Positions 26,953 to 37,078 of a DNA stretch of 60,779 nt are shown here, in pieces. A program made the translations under genes and the position numbers. The DNA is from Deltaproteobacteria bacterium (GTDB lineage: Bacteria; Myxococcota_A; Polyangia; JAAYKL01): contig JAFGWT010000106.1 in NCBI GenBank assembly GCA_016937015.1, positions 1 to 60,779 on the forward strand, given 5' to 3'. Numbering within the stretch: position 1 is the first letter of the stretch; each line of letters begins with the position of its first letter. The notes beneath the pieces are model-generated. The model searched no databases, was not told the origin of the DNA, and saw only the letters and a program-made list of their open reading frames with translations.

Positions 26953-27849
26953 ATGCCCATGTCAGACTTGGATTACGCAGTTGACAGCTTCATCACTCAC
27001 CTGAAAATCGAACGTGGACTTGCGCCTAAAACCATCGAAGCATATTCACGTGATTTACGATGTCTATGTGACTTTCTTGCTGAATCCAATCATCCGCCGC
27101 ATCTGATTTCAGAAAATCACATAACTGGATTCATTGCAGAAATTTCGCACAAGCATCTCAATGCAAGGTCCCAGTCCCGGATGCTGTCGGCCGTTAGAGG
27201 TTTTTTTCGATATTTGTTGAGTGAAAAGCAAATTCGCAGCAATCCGATGGAGGAGATTGAGTCACCGAAATTCGGCACCCGATTGCCGGTTGTACTCACT
27301 TTTGACGAAGTGCAACGACTCCTGGCCGCACCAGACTGCGCCACACCTCGCGGCTTCAGAGATGCAACTATGCTTCACATACTGTATGCGGCAGGATTAA
27401 GGGTTTCCGAACTCGTGCAGATGAAATTGAGTGACGCGGACACAGAAGCCGGTTTTTTGGCAATCACAGGGAAAGGCCGCAAACGACGTGTGATTCCAAT
27501 CGGTGAATGGGCCACATCCATGCTCAATGAATATTTGAAAAAAACCAGGCCCATCTGGGCAAATCCTGATGAAAAATTTATTTTTTTGACCCATCATCGT
27601 GGCCCAATGACCAGACAGGGATTCTGGCTTATCATAAAAAAATATGCGCAAAAGGCGCGAATCGAAAAAACTCTCAGTCCTCACAAGCTTCGGCATTCAT
27701 TTGCCACCCATTTGCTGGAACGAGGCGCTGACCTCCGGTCCGTCCAGGCGATGCTCGGCCACCAGGACATAAGCACCACCCAGATTTACACTCATGTGAC
27801 AAAAGGAATGGCCCATCGCGAATATTTCCGGGCCCATCCAAGAGGGTAA
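26953..27849 (+). CDS. Xer tyrosine recombinase (XerC/XerD family)
   Basis: A 298-residue site-specific recombinase that resolves chromosome dimers. Catalytic residues are all visible: Arg150 in GLRVSELVQ, Lys174 in the beta-hairpin ITGKGRKRR, His244 and Arg247 in PHKLRHSF, His270 in LGHQD and Tyr279 in IYTHV. The N-terminal SAM-like domain (residues 5-90) is complete. The match is closer to XerD by its opening, but I cannot exclude XerC. No dif site is evident nearby. It lacks integrase-specific features, so it is taken as a core gene. Confidence 0.9.
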   Translation: MPMSDLDYAVDSFITHLKIERGLAPKTIEAYSRDLRCLCDFLAESNHPPHLISENHITGFIAEISHKHLNARSQSRMLSAVRGFFRYLLSEKQIRSNPMEEIESPKFGTRLPVVLTFDEVQRLLAAPDCATPRGFRDATMLHILYAAGLRVSELVQMKLSDADTEAGFLAITGKGRKRRVIPIGEWATSMLNEYLKKTRPIWANPDEKFIFLTHHRGPMTRQGFWLIIKKYAQKARIEKTLSPHKLRHSFATHLLERGADLRSVQAMLGHQDISTTQIYTHVTKGMAHREYFRAHPRG

Positions 27850-28137
27850 TACGATAAAAAAATCGATTACTTGCCGATAAATAAAAAAATAAATCATATG
27901 TTGTTGCTTTTTTTATGAAAATTTTTGATGAATTGTTGTGACTCTTTAATTTTGCACTTGCACGAGGAAAATATGGTGTCATATGTTGGTCTTCACAAAT
28001 CTTAAGTGAAAGTGGTTACAATATCAGACGCATACACCCGATTGAGGTTGCTCTGTGAGTCCGCAGACTGTTTACGACTCTGTTCCGGCAGTAAGATGCG
28101 CTTGCTGTGAACAGAACCGCAAATGAAAGAGGAATTG

Positions 28138-30096
28138 ATGTCAATTAAAATTCAGCGCAAAGACTGCCAGGATTTCGAACAGGCCACAAGTCGGGAGTGG
28201 CTGGAGACAAACGGTATTGGCGGATATGCATCCAGTACAATCGCCGGGTGCAACACCCGAAAGTACCATGGTCTTCTGGTTTCCCGGCTGCAACAACCGG
28301 AAGGCAAGTTCGTTCTGCTATCCAAGTTCGATGAAAGCCTTGTTGCCGGCGACATTGAAACCGGCATTACCACAACACAATACCGCGGCGCCGTTGCCCC
28401 CCAGGGGTATCGACATCTTCTTGGATTTGTGCATGACAAGATGCCAACCTTTAAGATTCAGACCCCCAGGGTCAATCTCACTAAAAGAGTGATGATGTTG
28501 CATGGTCGCAATACTGTCGTATGTGAATACCAGTGCACCAAAAACAGCGATAATTCGAAATTGGTCATTCGTCCCAAACTGGCGTATCGGGATTTTCATG
28601 GCTTGACCGCCGAAAATGTATCACTGCAGGTACGAACGTGGCCCGCTAAAAACGGATTCAAAATTCAGCCCTATGAAGGCATGCCACCCCTTTTTGTGCA
28701 GACAACGGGTCGCTTCGAATTCTTCTCCGCTCCCAACTGGTATCGAAATGTTGAATATTTGGAAGAAATGCGCCGAGGATTTCCATCAACTGAAGACCTC
28801 TTCAGCCCGGGGATGTTCGAGATCGATTTTCCCAAAGGTGAAAACGTTCTTGTCGTGGCATCCACCGAAGAATTGGACAATATCGAGGATGCAGTCGACG
28901 AGGAAATAAAACGCCGGAGTCTTTTTTACAAGCGGCTGAGGGGGACAACGATTCAGAAGCCGCTGAAGTGGTCGGCGAATCAGTTTCTCTCCACACGCCA
29001 AAGTGGACATCTCGCCGTTACAGCTGGATTTCCATGGTTTCTCGAGTGGGGACGTGACGCAATGATCGCTTTACCAGGCCTGCTCCTGCATGACAATAAG
29101 AAAAATCCGGAGTACCTTGATGTACTTACCGAATTCGGCGCCAACATAAAGGACGGAGTGATTCCCAATTTTCTCGGCACAGTCCCTGCCCACAATGCAT
29201 ATAACTCTGTTGACGCAAGCCTATGGTTTGCCTGGGCGGTACAGCAGTACCTCTACATCACCCGGGATATTAGTTCGCTGCGCGGTCACATATTCGAAAC
29301 GCTTGAACAGATATTCACCCACTATCAGACGGGCACGATGAATAAAATTCGGATGCGTGAAGATGGCTTGCTGAGCGCTGGTTCATACGAAACCCAACTG
29401 ACCTGGATGGACGCCAATAGCAACGGACAGCCCGTGACGCCCCGGAATGGATGTCCAGTCGAAGTCAATGCACTCTGGTACAATTTAGTCTGCTTCGTAG
29501 AAGAGCTGGTCGATATGGGAGAAATTCAGGGATGCAGGTCGGCCAAGGCCCTGGTTCCGAGAATCAAAGCGTCTTTCGTCGATGCCTTTTGGATTCAGGA
29601 AAAAGGATATCTCGCCGACCTGATCAACGAGGATGTGCGTGATTACCGAATTCGCCCGAATCAGATTTTTGCCATTTCTCTACCGTTTTCCCCCCTAGAT
29701 GCAACGGAGGCAGAAAGTGTGCTTAACGTGGTGACCCAGCATCTGTATACGCCTCTCGGCCTTCGAACACTTTCCCCGGAAGACGCGGACTATCATGGCA
29801 CATATAAAGGCGGACCTAATCAACGGGATTCTGCGTACCACAATGGCACTGTATGGCCATGGCTTATTGGCCACTACGGTGAGGCTCTGCTGAAATACAG
29901 TCCCCAAATAGCGACGGCAGTTTTCGAGGAAATTATCGAAGCATTCAGAGCACATCTGCAGCGGGATGGTATTGGCAGCATATCGGAAATCTTTGATGGC
30001 GATAATCCGCACACGGGCCGTGGTTGTCCAAGTCAGGCATGGAGTGTGGCAGAAGTTTTAAGACTGATTAACCTGTATGAAAAAGTTAAAAAATAG
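28138..30096 (+). CDS. Glycogen debranching enzyme (amylo-alpha-1,6-glucosidase type)
   Basis: A 652-residue protein with the N-terminal GDE domain (TSREWLETNGIGGYASSTI, NTRKYHGLL) and a C-terminal (alpha/alpha)6 glucosidase domain (GFPWFLEWGRDAMIALPGL, NGCPVEVNALWYN, YHNGTVWPWL). It should remove alpha-1,6 branch points from glycogen in the cytoplasm. The ATG at 28138 follows AGAGGA and is preferred over one 15 bases upstream. It heads a four-gene run of alpha-glucan enzymes with gaps of 26-40 bases. Confidence 0.92.
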   Translation: MSIKIQRKDCQDFEQATSREWLETNGIGGYASSTIAGCNTRKYHGLLVSRLQQPEGKFVLLSKFDESLVAGDIETGITTTQYRGAVAPQGYRHLLGFVHDKMPTFKIQTPRVNLTKRVMMLHGRNTVVCEYQCTKNSDNSKLVIRPKLAYRDFHGLTAENVSLQVRTWPAKNGFKIQPYEGMPPLFVQTTGRFEFFSAPNWYRNVEYLEEMRRGFPSTEDLFSPGMFEIDFPKGENVLVVASTEELDNIEDAVDEEIKRRSLFYKRLRGTTIQKPLKWSANQFLSTRQSGHLAVTAGFPWFLEWGRDAMIALPGLLLHDNKKNPEYLDVLTEFGANIKDGVIPNFLGTVPAHNAYNSVDASLWFAWAVQQYLYITRDISSLRGHIFETLEQIFTHYQTGTMNKIRMREDGLLSAGSYETQLTWMDANSNGQPVTPRNGCPVEVNALWYNLVCFVEELVDMGEIQGCRSAKALVPRIKASFVDAFWIQEKGYLADLINEDVRDYRIRPNQIFAISLPFSPLDATEAESVLNVVTQHLYTPLGLRTLSPEDADYHGTYKGGPNQRDSAYHNGTVWPWLIGHYGEALLKYSPQIATAVFEEIIEAFRAHLQRDGIGSISEIFDGDNPHTGRGCPSQAWSVAEVLRLINLYEKVKK

Positions 30097-30129
30097 TTCA
30101 AGTGCGTTACCAAAAAGGGAGCAATATCG

Positions 30130-31446
30130 ATGAAAGTATTAATGTATGGTTGGGAGTTTCCACCCCATATCAGCGGTGGCCTTGGGGTGGCATGCCACGG
30201 TTTAACCAAGGCGCTATCATCACATCAACATCAAATTTCGTTTGTGCTCCCCAAGCTCAAACCAATGAACGGCGAAAGCAGTCATGTCCAGTTGATCGAT
30301 GTTGGAAGATTTCCGGTATACACCTCAAATCTGAGTCCAAAGGAATTTGTGGTTCGACAGATAGAACGGATATCCAAAAATATTGATATACATGCCATCT
30401 CATCCCCGCTCTCGCCATATTTGACGGAAGAACAATATCAGGAGGAACTGTTGCGACTGGCCCGACTCGAAAGTTCAGAAGTCCCCAACGCATTTCGTGA
30501 AACCAGCCACAATATCTCGCTCACGGGTGAATATGGTCCCAATTTGATGAGTGAAGTAGTTCGATACGCCTCTGTCGCAGGCAGTATTGCCATGCGGGTC
30601 GAGCACGATGTTATTCATGTACACGACTGGCTCACGATGCTTGCAGGGGTCGAAGCCAAACGAATCAGCGGTAAACCACTGGTAATTCACGCACATGCAC
30701 TGGAGTTCGATCGAAGTGGAGACAATATTAACCAGGCTGTTTACGACATTGAACGTTTTGGATTTCATCAGGCAGATGCGATCATAGCGGTGAGTCACAT
30801 GACCAGAAACGTCATCATTCAGCGGTATGGGGTTTCGCCCGAAAAAGTTCACGTTGTTCACAACGCCGTTGCCAAAGACGCATATCCCGGCAAAAACGGA
30901 TATCAAAAAGCATCCAAAGAAAAAGTCGTTCTATTTCTTGGCAGAATCACATTTCAAAAAGGACCGGACTATTTTGTGGAGGCTGCGGCAAAGGTGCTTG
31001 CTCGAAACAGCAACGTTCGATTCGTCATGGCAGGGAGTGGAGACATGGCGCCCAAAATGATTGAGCGTATTGCAGAACTGCGTCTGGGGAGAAAATTTCA
31101 TTTTACCGGATTTCTCAAAGGCGCTGAAGTGGAGCAGATGTACAAAGAGAGTGACTTGTATGTGATGCCCAGCGTGTCTGAGCCTTTTGGAATTTCGCCA
31201 TTGGAGGCAATGCGGTATGACGTTCCCGTTATCATTTCAAAAACATCCGGAGTCGCCGAAGTGCTCGACAGTGCGTTGAAGGTTGATTTTTGGGATACGG
31301 ATGAACTGGCCGACAAAATACTGGCTGTACTTGATCATGAGCCGCTGCGAAGAGAACTTATCGACCGAGGTTCACAGGAACTCAAAAAAATTCAATGGGA
31401 AAACGCAGCAGAACACATTGGTCAGATTTATCAGGCGATCGCATAG
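30130..31446 (+). CDS. GT4-family glycosyltransferase, glucan-synthase-like
   Basis: A 438-residue GT-B glycosyltransferase. The N-terminal GWEFPPHISGGLGVACHGL nucleotide-sugar motif, HVHDWLT and the C-terminal donor-binding block PSVSEPFGISPLEAMRYDVPV (E-x7-E) identify family GT4. In the alpha-glucan operon it most likely uses ADP- or UDP-glucose to make or prime storage glucan, as GT4 glucan enzymes beside GH57 amylases are thought to do. AAAGGGAG precedes the ATG. No signal peptide, so cytoplasmic. Confidence 0.88.
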   Translation: MKVLMYGWEFPPHISGGLGVACHGLTKALSSHQHQISFVLPKLKPMNGESSHVQLIDVGRFPVYTSNLSPKEFVVRQIERISKNIDIHAISSPLSPYLTEEQYQEELLRLARLESSEVPNAFRETSHNISLTGEYGPNLMSEVVRYASVAGSIAMRVEHDVIHVHDWLTMLAGVEAKRISGKPLVIHAHALEFDRSGDNINQAVYDIERFGFHQADAIIAVSHMTRNVIIQRYGVSPEKVHVVHNAVAKDAYPGKNGYQKASKEKVVLFLGRITFQKGPDYFVEAAAKVLARNSNVRFVMAGSGDMAPKMIERIAELRLGRKFHFTGFLKGAEVEQMYKESDLYVMPSVSEPFGISPLEAMRYDVPVIISKTSGVAEVLDSALKVDFWDTDELADKILAVLDHEPLRRELIDRGSQELKKIQWENAAEHIGQIYQAIA

Positions 31447-31472
31447 CAGCGACAGTGGAATGAGGGATATTC

Positions 31473-32654
31473 ATGGTTAACCTATGTTTCTATTTTCAGG
31501 TTCATCAACCGAACAGGCTAAAAAAATATTCATATTTTCAAATTGGTCGTGACCATTTTTATGAGGACGACGAAAAAAATCGTGCGATCATGGAAAAAGT
31601 CGCACAAAAATGTTACCTCCCGACCAATAGGCTAATGCTCAGACTAATCGAACGATACCAGGGCGCATTTAAGATTTCTTATTCTATTTCAGGTGTCTGT
31701 ATCGATCAAATGAAGAAGTTCAGCCAAGAGACGCTCGACTCATTTAAGCAGCTGGCCGATACAGGATGTGTCGAATTAATCGACGAGACATACAACCATT
31801 CTCTTTCCTTTTTATACTCACCGGAAGAGTTCAAACGGCAGGTTCTGGCGCACAATGAATTGATTCAGCAGGAGTTTGGACTTACCCCAACCACTTTTCG
31901 TAACACAGAACTTATTTACAACAACGATGTGGCACTGGCTGTGGAAAAACTCGGTTACAAAACGATTCTGGCAGAAGGTGCGGATCATGTATTGGATTGG
32001 CGCAGTCCCAATTTTGTATACCAACCCCAGACATGTAACAAACTCAAACTCCTGCTTAAAAACTATAAACTATCCGATGACATCGCGTTTCGTTTTTCAA
32101 ACAAGGGTTGGGAGAGCTACCCACTGACTGCAGAAAAATTCGCTAACTGGGTGCACGCCATCAACGGCTCAGGTGAAACAATCAATCTATTTATGGACTA
32201 CGAGACGTTTGGTGAACATCAGTGGGAAGATTCAGGCATTTTTAATTTTCTGGAACACCTCCCTGAATGGATTCTAAAAAATCCAGATTTCCAATTTGCA
32301 ACTCCCGCAGAGGTATCCGCTTCCCATTCTCCGGTTGCCAAGCTCAATGTTCCTGATTTTGTTTCATGGGCGGACATTGAACGCGATCTTTCGGCATGGC
32401 GTGGCAATCATTTGCAGGACGACGCGCTGGATGCGGTATATCAGCTCGAGAACCGGGTTATGGAAACAGAAAATTGGGACCTCATTCGCACATGGCGATC
32501 CTTACAGACGTCGGACCATTTCTATTACATGTGCACAAAATGGTTTGCAGACGGTGATGTGCACAAATATTTCAATCCTTACAGCAGCCCATACGATGCA
32601 TATATTAACTACCAGAATGTTCTTGCTGATTTTGAAACTACGCTCGACCGTTAG
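31473..32654 (+). CDS. GH57 family alpha-amylase
   Basis: A 393-residue glycoside hydrolase of family 57, shorter than branching enzymes of the family. The five-motif pattern is readable: CFYFQVHQPNR at the start (His in HQ), an ELIDETYNHSLS block, the nucleophile Glu146 in FRNTELIYNN and the acid Asp242 in MDYETFGEHQ. Members cleave alpha-1,4 (or 4-glucan transfer) bonds in starch-like glucans. A GAGGG ribosome site precedes the ATG. It lies between the GT4 gene and the synthase-phosphorylase fusion, so glycogen is the likely substrate. Confidence 0.9.
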   Translation: MVNLCFYFQVHQPNRLKKYSYFQIGRDHFYEDDEKNRAIMEKVAQKCYLPTNRLMLRLIERYQGAFKISYSISGVCIDQMKKFSQETLDSFKQLADTGCVELIDETYNHSLSFLYSPEEFKRQVLAHNELIQQEFGLTPTTFRNTELIYNNDVALAVEKLGYKTILAEGADHVLDWRSPNFVYQPQTCNKLKLLLKNYKLSDDIAFRFSNKGWESYPLTAEKFANWVHAINGSGETINLFMDYETFGEHQWEDSGIFNFLEHLPEWILKNPDFQFATPAEVSASHSPVAKLNVPDFVSWADIERDLSAWRGNHLQDDALDAVYQLENRVMETENWDLIRTWRSLQTSDHFYYMCTKWFADGDVHKYFNPYSSPYDAYINYQNVLADFETTLDR

Positions 32655-32694
32655 GCAGTGCGGCAGTGACAACAATTCGTGAAGGAGTATCCAA

Positions 32695-35600
32695 ATGAAA
32701 TACCTGTTTGAAGTGAGTTGGGAAGTCTGCAATATGGTGGGAGGCATCCACACTGTTCTTCGTTCCAAAGCGTCACAGGCCATCAACGACTATGGCGACA
32801 AATATTTTCTGCTTGGTCCGCTGCTCGATAAAACTATGGATTTCGAAGAAACAGACGATGACACCTTTAGTGCTATTCGTCCCGTTCTCGAAGAAAAGGG
32901 TCTAAAGTTCAGGCTGGGACGATGGAAGACAGAGGGAAATCCCCGCGTCATTCTGGTTGATTATAAGGACAGGTATGATTCCGGCAAGCTCCTCTATCAG
33001 TACTGGCAGCGGTTCGGTGTAAATTCGATGGGGAGTAGTTGGGAATATATTGAACCAGTCGTTTTTTCAACGGCATGCGGTGAGATCATAGAAACAATTC
33101 ATTCTGCCATCATAACCCCAGAAGATACTGCAACCGCACATTTTCACGAGTGGATGAGTGGCGGTGGATTGCTGCATCTGAAAAAAACAACGCCTGAAAT
33201 CGGAACCGTATTCACAACCCATGCCACCGTGCTTGGCCGTTCAATGTGTGGCGCTGGTGTTGATATTTATGCAGATAATGTACACGTTGATCCGGTGAAG
33301 GATGCGGCGGCTTACGGCGTCTCAGCCAAGGCATCTCTCGAGGCTACCTGCGCCCGCGAAGCAGATATTTTTACGACTGTCAGCAATGTTACAGCCGAAG
33401 AATCCGCAAAAATGCTCGGTATCCGCCCTCATTACCTCGTCTACAACGGTATGAACACTGATGCGCTGGACACTTTGCAGAATATTCGAAAAAAAGCACC
33501 GAAAATACGCGATAGAATTTTTTCTATGACCAAGGCATTTTTAGGTTACGAGCTGCCCGAAAACACCCGCTTCTGGGCAACCGCGGGACGATATGAATAT
33601 CGCAACAAAGGTTACGATGTACTGATTGAAAGTCTCTCCCGTCTTGACAGCGAGCTCAGGGAAACGTCAGATGCCCCTCCTGTTGTTGTCTGGCTGCTTA
33701 TTGCCAGCGGCAACGAGGGTATAAAGGAGGGGGTGAAAGCCCGCTTTGATGGCACCTGGGAAGGGCCGATTGAGGAACCGGGCATCCTCACCCATGCACT
33801 GCGAAATGAAAACTACGACAACATCGTCCAGGCGTGCCACAGACTTGGCCTCAATAACCGACCGGCCAACAAAGTAAAAATTATCTTTTCGCCCATATAT
33901 GTCAACGAGAGCGATGGCATCTTCAATACCAACTATTATGAATTGCTATCATCATTTGATCTCGGTGTGTTCCCCTCCGCTTATGAGCCTTGGGGATATA
34001 CCCCGATGGAAAGCAGTGCGGTTGGGGTTCCCACCATTACCAGCGACTTGGGAGGATTTGGTCGGTGGGTCAGGGAGCAGAATCTGGCCGTGAATAAAGG
34101 CATTGAGGTCATCGAGCGGGCGAATAGACCGTACGAAGCCATATGTGAGTCACTTTACAGAGCGCTCACTGAATATGTATTCGTTAACGATGATGAACTT
34201 GATTCCATGAGGCATCAGGCACGCAGAATCGCCGATACAGCAGGTTGGTCGGCGTTCTATCGCAACTATCAAAAGAGCTATACCGCAGCAAGCATTATCG
34301 CAGAGAAGCGGCTGAATTCTCTCGATACCAGCTCATTCTCAGATGAACTGTTTATTTCATTTAAAGGCGCTGAAGGACCTGGCCCTCACTATCGCAGATT
34401 GACCGTTGCGCCTCAGTTACCTGAGTCTTTCAGCAAGCTGGGCAAACTGGCCAATAACCTCTGGTGGGCCTGGCACCCCGAGGGTTGTGAACTGTTTGAG
34501 CATGTGGACCCCTACTTATGGAACGAAGTCGAATCAAACCCTGTGCTATTTCTCGAAAAACTGCATCCCAGTGTGCTTGAAGACAAAGAGAAAGACCCCG
34601 TTTATGTAAAAAAATATAATCGGGTTATAGATGAATTTGAGAGCTACATGGCAGCACCTGGGCGGAAATATGATTCCGGCGGAGCGCTTAGCATGGCGCA
34701 TCCCATCGCATATTTTTCGATGGAGTTTTGTATACATGAATGTCTGCCCATATATTCCGGTGGACTTGGTGTGCTGTCCGGTGATCATATGAAATCAGCG
34801 TCAGATCTAAACCTGCCGCTCATCGGGATTGGTTTTTTCTACAAGCAAGGCTATTTCCAGCAGCAAATAGACATTAACGGTATGCAGTTGGAGCACTATC
34901 CCACCATGGATCCCTCCGGTCTGCCAATCGAAGCAGTTCGCGATAGCAATAATCAGGAAATCCGAATTACAGTTCCTCTACCAGGGCGAGATGTGACCGC
35001 AAAGGTGTGGCAGGTCCATGTCGGTCGCATTAACCTGTACTTGCTGGACACAGATGTTGAGGAAAATCACCCGGATGACCGACGCATTTCATCAAAACTC
35101 TATGGCGGCGGAAAGCGGATGCGAATAGAGCAGGAAATCATTCTAGGTATGGGTGGCGTTAAGTTTATTGAAGATAAGCTTAAAATCAAACCCCAAGTGT
35201 ATCACCTGAACGAGGGACACTGCGGATTCCTTCTTTTTGAGCGCATAGAGAGACACATGAAAGAGGGGCTCAGTTTCCAGGAAGCTCGCGAAATGGTAAA
35301 AGCATCTTCTGTCTTTACGACACATACACCCGTTCCAGCCGGTAATGAAACATTCGATGTTGACCTGATGCAAAAATATTTTTCCGACATGCCTGGACGT
35401 CTTTCCATTACCTTTGACCAGTTGATGGAGATGGGATTCTCTAAACCAGGTGAAGCCAATCGAGCGTTTTCAATGACGGTTTTGGCGCTGAAACTGTCCA
35501 GTCGCGCCAACGGTGTTTCGAAGCTCCACGGAAAAGTCTGCCGTGAAATGTGGCGAGATGTGTGGAAGGAACTCGACCCGGATGAGGTTCCCATCACATC

Positions 35601-36945
35601 GATTACAAACGGTATCCACATTACATCGTGGATAGGCGAGGATGTGAAGCGGCTGCTTGACCAGTACCTGGATATCAACTGGGATGAAAATCAGGATGAC
35701 CCGATTGTATGGATGGGTATAGACAAAGTGCCTGACGAAATCCTTTGGTACGAGCATCGCTCGCAGAAAAAAAGAATGGTCGAACAGTTGAAGGAAAAGC
35801 TATATACCGACTACAGTCGCAGAGGAGAAACGCCCACATTTATCAAGGAATCCATCGAAGCGTTAAATCCTGACGCACTCACTATCGGCTTTGCTCGGCG
35901 TTTTGCCACGTATAAACGAGGAACACTTTTACTCAAGCACAGAGATGCCCTCGCCACTTTCCTCAACAACCCAGACAAGCCAGTGCAGATTCTTTTCGCA
36001 GGGAAAGCGCATCCCGCTGATACCCAGGGCAAGGAATTGATTCAAAAGATTATCGAAGAATCTCGAACACCGGAATTTAAAGGAAAAATTTTCTACCTCG
36101 AAAATTACAACATGAAACTTGGGCGTTTGCTAACCCAAGGCGTCGACGTGTGGCTCAATACACCAGTTCGGCCCCACGAAGCAAGCGGTACCAGTGGTAT
36201 GAAGGTTGTACCCAATGGAGGGTTGAACTGTTCCATTTTAGATGGATGGTGGGATGAAGGATACGACGACGATGTCGGATTCGCCATCAATTGCACTGCA
36301 ACCCCCATCGACCGGAACCACCAGGATGAAATGGACAATAACGCGCTGTTCAATATTCTCCTGAACGATATCACTCCTACGTACTATGAGCGGGATAAAC
36401 AAAACGTACCTATCGGTTGGGTGGCAAAAATGAAATCCGCCTACAGGAAGCTCGCTCCTGTATTTTCAACAATGAGAATGGTTAATGAATACCAGGAGAG
36501 ATTGTATATACCCACTGCAATGCGGGCGATGCAGCTCAGGTCAGATAATTATAGAGATATCGCCATCCTTACTGACTGGAAAAGAAGTATCAAAGCCCGC
36601 TTCTCAACGGTTCAAATCGACCATGTCAAAATCAAAGGATTGGATGGCGACATGCTCCCTCCCAACACGCCTCTCGAAATAGAGATTAATGTCATCCCTG
36701 GCAAAATGCGCGAAGAGGAACTGAAAGCTGAACTTATCATTGGACAGGATGCGGGTGAACGTTTTGCAGATGAACCCAAAACCATTCCGCTCAAGCTTGT
36801 TGAGTCTCTGGATCCAACGGTATTCAAATTCGTCCTCTCCCACCAGCTTGATTTCAGCGGTACGTTTCGTTATGCCTTGCGCGTAGTGCCGACCCATCCA
36901 TTGCTAACCTGCACTCAGGAAACTGGACTGGTGCTTTGGACATGA
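32695..36945 (+). CDS. Glycogen synthase (GT3) fused to alpha-glucan phosphorylase (GT35)
   Basis: A 1416-residue two-enzyme protein. Residues 1 to about 550 resemble eukaryotic-type GT3 glycogen synthase: EVSWEVCNMVGGIHTVLRSK at the N-terminus, FTTHATVLGR, and the catalytic AYEPWGYTPMESSAVGVPTI (two Glu seven apart). Residues about 565-1416 are an alpha-glucan phosphorylase with the short-type N-terminal domain (NNLWWAWHPE), the GGLGVLSGDHMKSASDL block, and the pyridoxal-phosphate site EASGTSGMK (Lys1170). One chain would thus add glucose from a nucleotide sugar and release it as glucose-1-phosphate. Similar fusions are known, for example in Bacteroidota. AAGGAG precedes the ATG. It closes the operon. 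Confidence 0.9.
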   Translation: MKYLFEVSWEVCNMVGGIHTVLRSKASQAINDYGDKYFLLGPLLDKTMDFEETDDDTFSAIRPVLEEKGLKFRLGRWKTEGNPRVILVDYKDRYDSGKLLYQYWQRFGVNSMGSSWEYIEPVVFSTACGEIIETIHSAIITPEDTATAHFHEWMSGGGLLHLKKTTPEIGTVFTTHATVLGRSMCGAGVDIYADNVHVDPVKDAAAYGVSAKASLEATCAREADIFTTVSNVTAEESAKMLGIRPHYLVYNGMNTDALDTLQNIRKKAPKIRDRIFSMTKAFLGYELPENTRFWATAGRYEYRNKGYDVLIESLSRLDSELRETSDAPPVVVWLLIASGNEGIKEGVKARFDGTWEGPIEEPGILTHALRNENYDNIVQACHRLGLNNRPANKVKIIFSPIYVNESDGIFNTNYYELLSSFDLGVFPSAYEPWGYTPMESSAVGVPTITSDLGGFGRWVREQNLAVNKGIEVIERANRPYEAICESLYRALTEYVFVNDDELDSMRHQARRIADTAGWSAFYRNYQKSYTAASIIAEKRLNSLDTSSFSDELFISFKGAEGPGPHYRRLTVAPQLPESFSKLGKLANNLWWAWHPEGCELFEHVDPYLWNEVESNPVLFLEKLHPSVLEDKEKDPVYVKKYNRVIDEFESYMAAPGRKYDSGGALSMAHPIAYFSMEFCIHECLPIYSGGLGVLSGDHMKSASDLNLPLIGIGFFYKQGYFQQQIDINGMQLEHYPTMDPSGLPIEAVRDSNNQEIRITVPLPGRDVTAKVWQVHVGRINLYLLDTDVEENHPDDRRISSKLYGGGKRMRIEQEIILGMGGVKFIEDKLKIKPQVYHLNEGHCGFLLFERIERHMKEGLSFQEAREMVKASSVFTTHTPVPAGNETFDVDLMQKYFSDMPGRLSITFDQLMEMGFSKPGEANRAFSMTVLALKLSSRANGVSKLHGKVCREMWRDVWKELDPDEVPITSITNGIHITSWIGEDVKRLLDQYLDINWDENQDDPIVWMGIDKVPDEILWYEHRSQKKRMVEQLKEKLYTDYSRRGETPTFIKESIEALNPDALTIGFARRFATYKRGTLLLKHRDALATFLNNPDKPVQILFAGKAHPADTQGKELIQKIIEESRTPEFKGKIFYLENYNMKLGRLLTQGVDVWLNTPVRPHEASGTSGMKVVPNGGLNCSILDGWWDEGYDDDVGFAINCTATPIDRNHQDEMDNNALFNILLNDITPTYYERDKQNVPIGWVAKMKSAYRKLAPVFSTMRMVNEYQERLYIPTAMRAMQLRSDNYRDIAILTDWKRSIKARFSTVQIDHVKIKGLDGDMLPPNTPLEIEINVIPGKMREEELKAELIIGQDAGERFADEPKTIPLKLVESLDPTVFKFVLSHQLDFSGTFRYALRVVPTHPLLTCTQETGLVLWT

Positions 36946-37078
36946 TCAGTCTACACCTTTCAAAAGTCAGTGCAGCCATTCAACAGACGAATTATTTCGA
37001 TAAACCGTCACATAGCATGGATTTGTCAGAGTTGCGTAAATACATGCAGCTGAATGCCGGCCAATTGAGAGGACTGCA

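Noticed and set aside
26953-27849. Integrase of a mobile island
   Set aside because: The protein has the size and motifs of a chromosomal Xer recombinase, sits beside HU and tadA, and no tRNA or attachment repeats flank it.
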